Below the pieces are notes generated by a model. The model had not been told where the DNA came from. It searched no databases and saw only the letters and a program-made list of their open reading frames with translations. The translations under genes and the position numbers were made by a program. DNA of 64,000 nt from assembly GCF_019352895.1 (NCBI RefSeq), contig NZ_JAAAFX010000007.1:291132-355131 (forward strand), given 5' to 3'. This document shows positions 28,164 through 35,474 of the stretch, in pieces. Numbering within the stretch: position 1 is the stretch's first letter; each line of letters starts with the position of its first letter. The stretch comes from Variovorax boronicumulans (GTDB taxonomy: Bacteria; Pseudomonadota; Gammaproteobacteria; Burkholderiales; Burkholderiaceae_C).

Positions 28164-29198
28164 ATGGCACACGACGGTCCTTTCGCTACCGACATGGCGC
28201 CGTGCCGTGTTGCCGCGGTCTGGCAGCCGATCGAGAAGATCGATGCCGATGACCTGAGTTACGAGCATTTCCTGGAGAAATACATGCGGCCCGGCCGGCC
28301 GGTGGTGATCTCCAACGTCGGAAGGCAGTGGGCCGCCATGCGCCAGTGGACACCGGCCTACTTCCAGCAGCGCTTCGGCAGCAAGCCCATGCCGATCGCC
28401 TACGACGAGACCCTCCCTTTCGACGAATTCATCGACCGCGTCATCGCCTCGAGTGCCGATGCGCCGGGCCCGTACATGCACCGGTCCTTCCTGCACGAGG
28501 TGCTGCCGGAGGTGCTGCCCGACCTGATTCCGCAGAATCCGTATGCCTTCCCCCGCCGCTATGCCAGCCCGCTCATGCCCACGCGCTGGCAGCGGCCCGA
28601 CGGGTACCTCAAGCTGCTGGTGGGTGGCGTGGGCAGCAAGTTTCCGGTGATGCACTACGACGGCGAAGCCGCGCACGCGGCGATCACCGAGATCTACGGC
28701 GACAAGGAATTCATCATGTACGCACCGGAAGACGGGCCGAAGCTTTATCCCAAGCCGGAAAGGCCCAACCAGTCGTCGGTCGACGATCCCGCGATGCAGG
28801 ATCTCGTGCGCTTCCCCTTGCTGGCGGCTGCGGTCCAGTACCGCACGGTCCTGAAACCGGGCGACATGATCTTCGTGCCTGCAGGCTGGTGGCATGCCGC
28901 CCGCGCGCTGTCGGTGTCGATCTCGGTCTGCACCAACATGCTCGACGGCATGCATTGGAACGGACTGACCGCCGACGCCTATGGCACCCCGGACAGCCAT
29001 CCGGACATGAAGTCACGGCTCAAGCGCTCGTGGATGCGGGGCCTGGGCGTGCTGCTCGACACATTGGAACGGCTGCAGGTCGAAAAGCCGGGCCTGGCTC
29101 ACAAGCTCGTCTTTCCGGAATGGCTCGCGCCCATGTCCGCGGCCGTCGCGCCCGAACCCTCGCGCCGGCAGATCCACCTTCGTCGACCGACGGACTGA
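28164..29198 (+). CDS. Cupin_8/JmjC-type Fe(II)-dependent oxygenase-like protein
   Basis: The 344-residue protein resembles bacterial JmjC/cupin-8 2-oxoglutarate oxygenases. The N-terminal half begins IDADDLSYEHFLEKYMRPGRPVVISNV, a common opening for the group. The Fe(II)-binding HxD is in VMHYDGEAAHAAI (about residue 163) and the distal His in FVPAGWWHAARAL (about 242). The substrate is unknown; relatives hydroxylate proteins. No clear ribosome site precedes the ATG, and the 70 bases upstream are markedly AT-richer than the surroundings. It converges on the TerB-type gene. Confidence 0.8.
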   Translation: MAHDGPFATDMAPCRVAAVWQPIEKIDADDLSYEHFLEKYMRPGRPVVISNVGRQWAAMRQWTPAYFQQRFGSKPMPIAYDETLPFDEFIDRVIASSADAPGPYMHRSFLHEVLPEVLPDLIPQNPYAFPRRYASPLMPTRWQRPDGYLKLLVGGVGSKFPVMHYDGEAAHAAITEIYGDKEFIMYAPEDGPKLYPKPERPNQSSVDDPAMQDLVRFPLLAAAVQYRTVLKPGDMIFVPAGWWHAARALSVSISVCTNMLDGMHWNGLTADAYGTPDSHPDMKSRLKRSWMRGLGVLLDTLERLQVEKPGLAHKLVFPEWLAPMSAAVAPEPSRRQIHLRRPTD

Positions 29199-29211
29199 CG
29201 CGCCCTCCGGA

Positions 29212-30153
29212 TCAGGCCCCGCGCACCATCGAAAGAATCTGTGTGGGGTCGAGGGTGCGCGCCTTCTCCTGGATGGCCGGCAGGTAGCGCACCTGCAGGC
29301 CCTGCCCTTCCTTCGTGACGCTGGCATAGGCGTCCTTGAGCATCTGCGTCGACAGGGTCCGGCCCCCCCCGTAGTACCGCTTGGCGACATGGCCCAGTGC
29401 ATAGGTCGTGGCAAAGCTCATGCCCGAACTCACGGCCTGCTGGCCCACGCCGCGCAGCAGGCCACCGCCCACCTTGCCGAGCAGGCCACCCAGCAACTTG
29501 CGGCCGGCCTGCTCGAGGTACTGCGAGGTCAGGCCCACACCCACTGTGGCGATGAAATCCTTCACATGGCCGCTGTCGAGCGCGTAACCATGCGCCTGGC
29601 CGATGCGATAGACCAGTTTCATCTGCAGCGGGATGATCGCCATGGTCGAAAGCGTCTCGGGCAGCAGTTCGAGCGCGCCGTTGAGGATCGCGGCATTCAG
29701 GATCGACTGGTCGAGCGCGGCCTCGTCCACCGTGGACGTTGCGGCCGGCGTGGCTGTCGGCGCAGTGGATGCGACCGATGCCGTGGCCAATGCCTCAGCC
29801 TGCGCCGTGAACTGCGTGGCCTGCTCGGCGTCCAGCCCCAGCGATGAGCGGACGTCCGCGAGGAAAAGACGCTCTGCGTCCGATTGCGCACCATCGGCAT
29901 CGCACACACAGACCGCCATCTCGTAAGCCAGTTGCCGTGACTCGCTGCTGAGCAGTGCCGCGCTCACGTCCGGCAAGGACACACGCTTCATCAGCACATC
30001 CTGGTAGAGCGTGGGCAAGTGCACGCCATCGGCCTGCGACAGGCCCTCGGCGATGCGCTTGATCTCGGCGCGTTCGCGCTCGTGCTTGTCGCCATCGACA
30101 AAGGCGGCCAGCAGGCTCAGGGTGACGATGGCGCGGGTTTCGGACGGGTTCAC
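29212..30153 (-). CDS. TerB-domain protein with DUF697-like membrane region
   Basis: The 313-residue protein has an N-terminal TerB-type acidic helical domain (about 1-125: LSLLAAFVDGDKHERERAEIKRIAEGLS and AVCVCDADGAQSDAERLFL). An Ala/Thr-rich linker follows (about 127-150), then a hydrophobic, glycine-rich domain (about 160-270) resembling DUF697 (TMAIIPLQMKLVYRIGQAHGY, DFIATVGVGLTSQYLEQ). TerB proteins are metal- or phage-stress-linked, but function here is unknown. It directly borders the left end of the origin-like repeat array and reads away from it. Confidence 0.78.
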   Translation of the reverse strand: MNPSETRAIVTLSLLAAFVDGDKHERERAEIKRIAEGLSQADGVHLPTLYQDVLMKRVSLPDVSAALLSSESRQLAYEMAVCVCDADGAQSDAERLFLADVRSSLGLDAEQATQFTAQAEALATASVASTAPTATPAATSTVDEAALDQSILNAAILNGALELLPETLSTMAIIPLQMKLVYRIGQAHGYALDSGHVKDFIATVGVGLTSQYLEQAGRKLLGGLLGKVGGGLLRGVGQQAVSSGMSFATTYALGHVAKRYYGGGRTLSTQMLKDAYASVTKEGQGLQVRYLPAIQEKARTLDPTQILSMVRGA

Positions 30154-30271
30154 GGTGCTTTCTTTCCTCGGGGATGGGAGACGGGGCGGCGACGTTCAGA
30201 AGCCTGGTCGGTCAATGCTGAGGCCGAAGGCGCCTGTTGCCCGCTTTCTCCCCACAAATCTTGGGTAACTC

Positions 30272-30280
30272 TGTGAATAA
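30272..30280 (-). promoter_or_regulatory. DnaA box TTATTCACA (module 1)
   Basis: The minus strand reads TTATTCACA, an exact match to TTATNCACA. It is at the start of module 1. Confidence 0.75.
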
Positions 30281-30421
30281 CTCAGGTGCTTTCTTGTAAG
30301 AGCATCGCAAGTCATTGATTTCAAAAGAAAAACAACAGAATGCTCAATCTCTGAGCAGTGGATGTCTTTTTTTTGGAAAAGCGCTTTTCCAGATTTTTCA
30401 CCCCCTGTCAAAGGACAACCC

Positions 30422-30430
30422 TGTGGATAA
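30422..30430 (-). promoter_or_regulatory. DnaA box TTATCCACA (module 1)
   Basis: The minus strand reads TTATCCACA, the strongest consensus DnaA box. It is the only such copy in the array; equivalent positions in other modules read TCTCCACAG or TTTCCCCAG. Confidence 0.8.
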
Positions 30431-30922
30431 TTCGTGCACAACCGGCCTGCCGCTGGCAGTCACCGCCGCGCCAGAGCACTTTTTCTTCCCGCCGACACCG
30501 CGCCGCCAGGACGATGCCCACAAGAATTCATGCGCTGCAAGTCCTTGTCACACCAAGGAAATATGGCGCTGTCCACAGACTTGGACTACCACGCTGTTCG
30601 AACAATTCGAATGGAAGAAAGAAGAGGCGAGAAAAGGACGAATTTTTTCGCATAAAAACCGCCCGAAGTTCATCCTTCGCCCTGCGATATGCGCGGCCAA
30701 CGCATTGCGGGCGAAAGCTCGCCAAAGTTTGATCGACTCGCTCACGCCTCGCCACCGTTCCTGGCCGCTGTGCCTCCTCGGATGGTCGTCGTTCCTCAAA
30801 ACCGATCGCGAGGTCGGCGCCAAGCCTCGGCACCCGGTCCGGGGGGATTCCAGCCCTGGGTCGCCGGCGCCCATCGCGCGCGCACAAGTTATCCGCAGCG
30901 CGCCTCAGCCCTCACCTCTTCT

Positions 30923-31330
30923 CCCCACAAACACTGGGTAACTCTGTGCACAACTCAAGCACTGTCTTGTAAAGCCCCCGCAAGTCCTTGTTTTCAAAGA
31001 GAAATACTTAGCTTGCTCTATTTTTAAGCAGTGGATGTCTTTTTCCGGAAAAGTCCTTTCACAGATTTTTCCGGTGCTGTCAAAGGACAACTCTGGGGAA
31101 AATTGCGGCACAAGATGACAGTTGTCCACAGACGTCTCGGCACAAGCGAAGTTGTTCGCCGGCGCGGGACACCACCGACGCAGGGCTGCCCACACGCATC
31201 GAGAGGGTCCAAGTCCTTGTCACCAAAGAGAAATAGCGGCCTGTCCACAGAAAAGCGGTGCCCTTATCTACTACTACTAATTTAAATAGAAGAAATAAGA
31301 GATAGAGACAAGGCGAAATTTTTTTGTTTT
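30923..31330 (+). repeat. Origin-array module 2 (complete)
   Basis: All elements are present: box-like TGTGCACAAC at the front, TTGTCCACA at 31122-31130, CTGTCCACAG at 31241-31250, then a GC-rich run and a trio tract. A one-mismatch box TTATCCGCA (30889-30897) lies just upstream in the spacer. Confidence 0.85.
31241..31330 (+). other. Basal-unwinding-like unit with DnaA-trio tract (module 2)
   Basis: CTGTCCACAG is followed after a few bases by GCGGTGCCC and then CTACTACTACTAA (31268-31280) and an A/T-rich stretch with TTTAAATAG. The layout box, GC-rich, trios, AT-rich fits the DnaA-trio unwinding element first described in Bacillus subtilis oriC. Confidence 0.7.
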
Positions 31331-31623
31331 TAAAAGGGCCCAGGCTACGCCCTCCTCCTTGCAGGGAGCCAGGGCATCGCCTCGCCGTGACATGGAACGA
31401 TCACTGGTCGTCAGAGGCTCGTTCTCTCATCGCATCGCGCGCCAGCGCTCCCGTTGGACCGATGGCGGCGCGAAAACCTGCCAACCACCACGGCCACTTG
31501 CCCGCCATCCCAGGTCCGGGCCCCCATCAACGTCCGCGCCCTGGAGACGGTCCGTCGTCGGCGCACCGCTCGAAGGGGCCGAGTGCCGAGTTGTTCGCAC
31601 GCTGCCTGTAAAAGCGGTGTTTC

Positions 31624-31945
31624 CCCCACAAACACTGGATAACTCTGTTCATAACTCAGGCACTGCTTTGTAAGGGTCTTGCAAGCTGTTGTTTTTAAAG
31701 AGAAATCCTTAGGGTGCCTAACAATTGAGCAGTGGATGTCTTTGTGTCGAAAAGTGCTTTCCCAGATTTTTTGGGGGCTGTCAAAGGACAACTCTGTGGA
31801 GAATTCCGGCATAAGCCCAAAGTTGTCCACAGACGCTTGTCGCGCGATGGGCAGCGAAGCGATGTCTCCATGGCGTCGTACCCGGGGATCGAGGGGCCTC
31901 AAGTCCTTGTCATGGAACAGGAATAGCCGGCTGGCCGCCACAAGA
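31624..31945 (+). repeat. Origin-array module 3 (trio lost)
   Basis: The front half is well conserved, including TTGTCCACA at 31823-31831. The last box has decayed to CTGGCCGCCAC, and the trio and AT-rich tract are missing, so this copy ends early. Confidence 0.82.
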
Positions 31946-32123
31946 TCTCGCCTCTTTTCCGCGCCGGAGCTGACCGAGAGAAGTGAGGGTTGGAGACGTG
32001 GCGGCGTCAGGTTCGTTTTTTTGGGCTTTTTTTTGCCTGCGGCACCGGAGCAGCCCCGATGGCTTTCGAGGTACCCACAGCCACCAGGCCGGTCTGCCGA
32101 TGTGCCGAACAACACAGCGTTTT

Positions 32124-32523
32124 CCCCACAAAACCTGCGTAACGCTGTGAACAACTCAAGCACTGTTCTGTAGGGAGTTTCTAAGTCGTTGTTTTCAAAA
32201 GGAAAACAACAGACTGCTCAAGAATTGAGCAGTGGATGTCTTGAACTCGAAACGACAAATCCCACCCATTTCCCGGCCTTGTCAAAGGATAACTCTGGGG
32301 AAAATTCCGGCACAAGAGAGCACTTGTCCACAGAGGCAGCGCCGCTGGCGAAGTTGTTCCTCTGCGCGAGACAGTGCCGAAGCAGGGCTGCGCACATGCT
32401 TCGGAGCACCGCAAGTCCTTGTCGTGAAAGGAAAAGAAGGGCCTGTCCACAGAACGGTCGGACCCTCTACTACTACTACTAATTTAAATAAGAGAAATTA
32501 GAGATAGAGAGCGCGAAAAATTT
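32124..32523 (+). repeat. Origin-array module 4 (complete)
   Basis: The module has TTGTCCACA at 32324-32332, CTGTCCACAG at 32443-32452 and the longest trio tract. The middle block after GTGGATGTC is diverged from the other copies. Confidence 0.85.
32443..32523 (+). other. Basal-unwinding-like unit with DnaA-trio tract (module 4)
   Basis: CTGTCCACAG, a GC-rich run (CGGTCGGACCC) and CTACTACTACTACTAA (32467-32482) are followed by TTTAAATAAGAGAAATTAG. This is the longest uninterrupted trio run of the array. Confidence 0.72.
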
Positions 32524-32778
32524 CGCCAGAATTTCGTCTTCTGCACGGCAGGGCACGGCGCGCACGGGGTTGCATGAACCATTCGATCGTGGGCGCATCT
32601 TTCGGCTCGCTCATGCATCGCGACGGTCGCCTCGGCCGTCGCGCCGGACCCGGCGCTCCTGAGGGTGACAAAGCGCAGCCGAATGCACACTGACACATGA
32701 AAAGCGCCCAGAACGACCTGCCGCGGCGACGTGCGGGTCCGAAAAGACGTATTTCTCCCCACAAACGCTGGGTAACAC

Positions 32779-32787
32779 TGTGAATAA
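32779..32787 (-). promoter_or_regulatory. DnaA box TTATTCACA (module 5)
   Basis: The minus strand reads TTATTCACA, an exact TTATNCACA match, at the same place in the module as the box at 30272. Confidence 0.75.
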
Positions 32788-33074
32788 CTTAGGTGCTTTC
32801 TTGTAAGGCCGACGCAAGTCCTTGTTTTCAAAGGAAAAACAACAGAATGCTCAATCCTTGAGCAGGGATGTCCCGGCCACCGCATCGCCCTTTCCCAGAA
32901 TTTTCGGGCGCTGTCAAAGGACAAAGTTGGGGAAAATTTCATGGTGAAGGCGCGGTTGTGCACAGCGCGGCCGCAGCGGCCCAAGTTGTCCCTGCGGCCG
33001 CGACAGCACCGGCACCCAGCTGCACACATGCATGGCCGAACCGCAAGTCCTTGTCACATCACGAAAATAAAGAC

Positions 33075-33155
33075 CTGTCCACAGACAGCGTGCGGCCCTT
33101 ATCTACTACTATTAATTTGAATTAAAGAAATAAAAGAGAAGACAAGGGGCAACTT
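33075..33155 (+). other. Basal-unwinding-like unit with DnaA-trio tract (module 5)
   Basis: CTGTCCACAG, GC-rich GCGTGCGGCCC, then CTACTACTATTAA (33103-33115) and an A-rich tail (TTTGAATTAAAGAAATAAAA). The third trio is changed to TAT, still within the trio consensus. Confidence 0.7.
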
Positions 33156-33258
33156 GCAACGCAAAAAATCACGCGTTTCGCCGTGCGGCGCCGCCATCGG
33201 CCGCAAAAAACCTCGTTGCCGAGCCTGGGCGGCCCGGTGCATCGCTACCATTCCCCGC

Positions 33259-34011
33259 ATGAACGCCGCTCCCCTCGCCTTCAACTCCCGCATCTTGATC
33301 GCGGAAGACGAGCCGGGCATCGCCGACACGCTGCAGTACGTGCTGCGCAGCGACGGTTTTGCGCCCATCTGGTGCCCGACGGCCCAGGAAGCCATCGCGC
33401 AATTCAGCCGCGAGGCCCCGGCGCTGGCCATCCTGGACGTGGGTCTGCCCGATCTCAACGGCTTCGAACTCTTCAAGCGCCTGCAGGCGCTGCCGGGCGG
33501 CTCGGCCGTTCCGATGATCTTTCTGACGGCGCGCAGCGACGAGATCGACCGGGTGGTCGGCCTGGAGTTGGGTGCCGACGACTACATTGCCAAGCCCTTT
33601 TCGCCTCGCGAGCTCGTGGCACGGGTCAGAACGGTGCTCAGACGCAGCGCGCGGGGGTCAAACGCGACGCCCGCACCCCCGCCTGCCCCAGGGGCTTCCA
33701 GCGCGCCACAGCCCTTCCTGCTCGATGGGGAGCGCCGCCAGATCCGTTACTACGGTCGTGCGCTGGACCTCTCGCGCTACGAATACGGCCTGCTGTGCCT
33801 GTTCGTGCAGCGGCCGGGACGCGTCTACACCCGCGACGAACTGCTGGAGATGGTCTGGGACGACCCGGGCGACAGCTTCGACCGCACGGTCGACGCCCAC
33901 ATCAAGACCCTGCGCGCCAAGCTCAAGGCGATCGCGCCCGAGGTCGAGCCGATCCGCACGCTGCGCGGCACCGGCTATGCGCTGAACGAAGAATTGCCGG
34001 CGACGCCTTGA
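33259..34011 (+). CDS. creB: Response regulator CreB
   Basis: The 250-residue OmpR-type regulator has a receiver domain (acidic AEDEPG at about residues 13-18, phosphoacceptor in AILDVGLPDLNGFELF near 60, switch LTARSDE, Lys in IAKPFSPREL). An unusual Pro/Ala-rich linker of about 20 residues follows, then a winged-helix domain (YEYGLLCLFVQRPGRVYTRDELLE, ending IRTLRGTGYALNEE). The creB-creC-creD neighbourhood and an exact CreB box upstream of creD support the name. The ATG at 33259 starts the conserved region. Its promoter must lie in the 100 bases after module 5 or inside it. Confidence 0.9.
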   Translation: MNAAPLAFNSRILIAEDEPGIADTLQYVLRSDGFAPIWCPTAQEAIAQFSREAPALAILDVGLPDLNGFELFKRLQALPGGSAVPMIFLTARSDEIDRVVGLELGADDYIAKPFSPRELVARVRTVLRRSARGSNATPAPPPAPGASSAPQPFLLDGERRQIRYYGRALDLSRYEYGLLCLFVQRPGRVYTRDELLEMVWDDPGDSFDRTVDAHIKTLRAKLKAIAPEVEPIRTLRGTGYALNEELPATP

Positions 34012-34019
34012 GCCTGCGC

Positions 34020-35459
34020 ATGAGCCGACGCAGCCGCATCTTTCTCGGCATCCTCCTGATCTACGCCGCAGGCATCGCCTTCCTGCTCTACCGCGTGGTC
34101 GGCGACATCGATCCGCGCTACCGCGAGTCGGCCGAGGAGTCGCTGGTCGACACCTCGCAGTTCATGGCCAGCCTGATCGAGCAGGACGTGATCGCCGGCG
34201 CCATCAACACCGCGCGGCTCGAACCGCTGTTCCGCTCGGTCTATGCGCGCCAGTTCTCGGCGCAGATCTACAACCTGCACAAGAACCGCGTCGAGTTGCG
34301 CGTCTATGTGACCGACCGCACCGGCCGGGTGCTCTTCGACTCGCTGGGCCGTGCCACCGGCGCCGACTACTCGCGCTGGATCGACGTCAGCCGCGCGCTG
34401 GCCGGCGTCTACGGCGCACGCACCTCGCGCGACGTCGAGGTCGATCCGCGCACCTCGGTGATGTACGCGGGCGCGCCGATCCGCTGGAACAACGAGATCG
34501 TCGGCATGGTCAGCGTGGGCAAGCCGGTGCAGAGCTTCGGCCAGTTCGTCGAGGATGCGCGCGCCCGCACGCTGTGGGTCGGCGTCGGCTCGGCCTTCGC
34601 GCTGCTGGTGCTGGCGATCATCGTGTCGGTCTGGCTGGTGCGGCCCTTCGGGCTGATCTCCGACTACGTGCGCTGGACCCGCGCGCAGAAGAGCCTGAGC
34701 CTGACCCGCATGGCGCGGCGCGCGCTCGACGCGCTGCGCGGCGGCTTCGGCGAGATGCGCGACGCGCTCACCGGCCGCAACTACGTGGCCGACTACGTGC
34801 AGACCTTCACGCATGAAGTGAAGAGCCCGCTGTCGGCGATCCGCGGCGCGGCCGAACTGCTACAGGAGCCGTCGATGCCGCAGCACGAACGCGAGCACTT
34901 CCTGGCCAACATCGAACGCGAGACCCGGCGCATCCAGGAGATCGTCGACCGCATGATGGAACTCACCGCGCTGGAAACGCGCCGCACGCTCGAACGCACG
35001 CAACCCGTGGCACTCGCCACGCTGCTCGACGAACTCGTGGCCAGCGCGCAGGGTGCGGCCACGGCGCGCGGCGTGCGCGTAGCGCTCGACCTGCGCGCCA
35101 CGCCACTGACGGAAGGCGACCCCTTCCTGCTGCGCCGCGCGGTGAGCAACCTGCTCGACAACGCCATCGATTTCTCGCCGGCCGGCAGCACCGTGCTGCT
35201 GAGCCTCGAAGCTGACGCCAAACAGGCGCGCGTCGCCGTGCGCGACCACGGCCCGGGCATTCCCGACTACGCGCGCGACAAGGTGTTCGAGAAGTTCTAT
35301 TCGCTGGCCCGCCCCAACGGCCAGAAGAAGAGCACCGGCCTGGGCCTGGCTTTCGTCAAGGAGATCGCGGCATTGCACCGCGGGCGCATCGAGCTGGCCA
35401 ACGCCAAGGGCGGCGGGGCGATCGCGGTGCTGACGCTGCCGCTGAGTTCAGGGCACTGA
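34020..35459 (+). CDS. creC: Sensor histidine kinase CreC
   Basis: The 479-residue kinase has two membrane helices (IFLGILLIYAAGIAFLLYRVV near the start; about 190-213) around a periplasmic CreC-type sensor with ELRVYVTDRTGRVLFDSLG and DVEVDPRTSVMYAGAPI. A HAMP region, the H-box FTHEVKSPLSAIRGAAELLQ (about 264) and a complete ATPase domain (NLLDNAIDFSPAGS, DHGPGIPDYA, GLGLAFVKEIAALH) follow. It begins 8 bases after creB. CreBC respond in enterics to carbon state and, in pseudomonads, to beta-lactam damage to the cell wall. Confidence 0.92.
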   Translation: MSRRSRIFLGILLIYAAGIAFLLYRVVGDIDPRYRESAEESLVDTSQFMASLIEQDVIAGAINTARLEPLFRSVYARQFSAQIYNLHKNRVELRVYVTDRTGRVLFDSLGRATGADYSRWIDVSRALAGVYGARTSRDVEVDPRTSVMYAGAPIRWNNEIVGMVSVGKPVQSFGQFVEDARARTLWVGVGSAFALLVLAIIVSVWLVRPFGLISDYVRWTRAQKSLSLTRMARRALDALRGGFGEMRDALTGRNYVADYVQTFTHEVKSPLSAIRGAAELLQEPSMPQHEREHFLANIERETRRIQEIVDRMMELTALETRRTLERTQPVALATLLDELVASAQGAATARGVRVALDLRATPLTEGDPFLLRRAVSNLLDNAIDFSPAGSTVLLSLEADAKQARVAVRDHGPGIPDYARDKVFEKFYSLARPNGQKKSTGLGLAFVKEIAALHRGRIELANAKGGGAIAVLTLPLSSGH

Positions 35460-35474
35460 ACTCGGCGGCAAACG

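Larger units (their letters stand above)
30250..30660 (+). repeat. Origin-array module 1 (degenerate 3' end)
   Basis: This module holds two exact DnaA boxes in minus orientation and an 18-bp perfect palindrome centred on GCGC (30374-30391). CTGTCCACAG is at 30569-30578, but the following tract (CTACCACGCTG...) has lost the clean trio pattern and shows TTCGAA repeats instead. Confidence 0.85.
30250..33155. other. Five-module origin-like array (putative oriC)
   Basis: This stretch of about 3 kb has no credible gene. It holds five imperfect direct copies of one module, starting CCCCACAAA at 30250, 30923, 31624, 32124 and 32757. Each copy has, in order: a DnaA-box-like TGTGnATAAC; the 11-mer GCAAGTCCTTG; a GTGGATGTCTTT or GGATGTC block; TGTCAAAGGA; a TTGTCCACA-type box; a second GCAAGTCCTTG; and, in four copies, CTGTCCACAG. 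Three end in a CTACTACTA tract and AT-rich DNA. The GC-rich spacers at 30661-30922, 31331-31623, 31946-32123 and 32524-32756 are not alike. The order of boxes, GC-rich run and trio tract matches a bacterial origin unwinding unit. parABS lies 13-19 kb away. Origin function is inferred. Confidence 0.72.
32757..33155 (+). repeat. Origin-array module 5 (complete)
   Basis: The front carries an exact DnaA box. GTGGATGTC is shortened to GGATGTC. TTGTGCACA stands at 32956-32964 and CTGTCCACAG at 33075-33084. It ends about 100 bases before creB. Confidence 0.85.

Noticed and set aside
30315-30941. A 208-codon open frame within the origin-like array
   Set aside because: It runs through the repeated modules, has low-complexity, frame-inconsistent composition and no ribosome site. 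Other modules have different stops at the same places.
31411-32163. A 250-codon minus-strand frame across modules 3 and 4
   Set aside because: It covers repeats and an unrelated GC-rich spacer, with no similarity to known proteins and no conserved start.
30250-33155. CRISPR array
   Set aside because: Repeats are 320-410 bp, imperfect and irregularly spaced, with no short repeats, unique 30-40 bp spacers or cas genes.
30250-33155. Plasmid or second-replicon iteron origin
   Set aside because: No rep gene is adjacent, and the surrounding genes (min, mnmG, rsmG, chromosomal parAB) are primary-chromosome markers.
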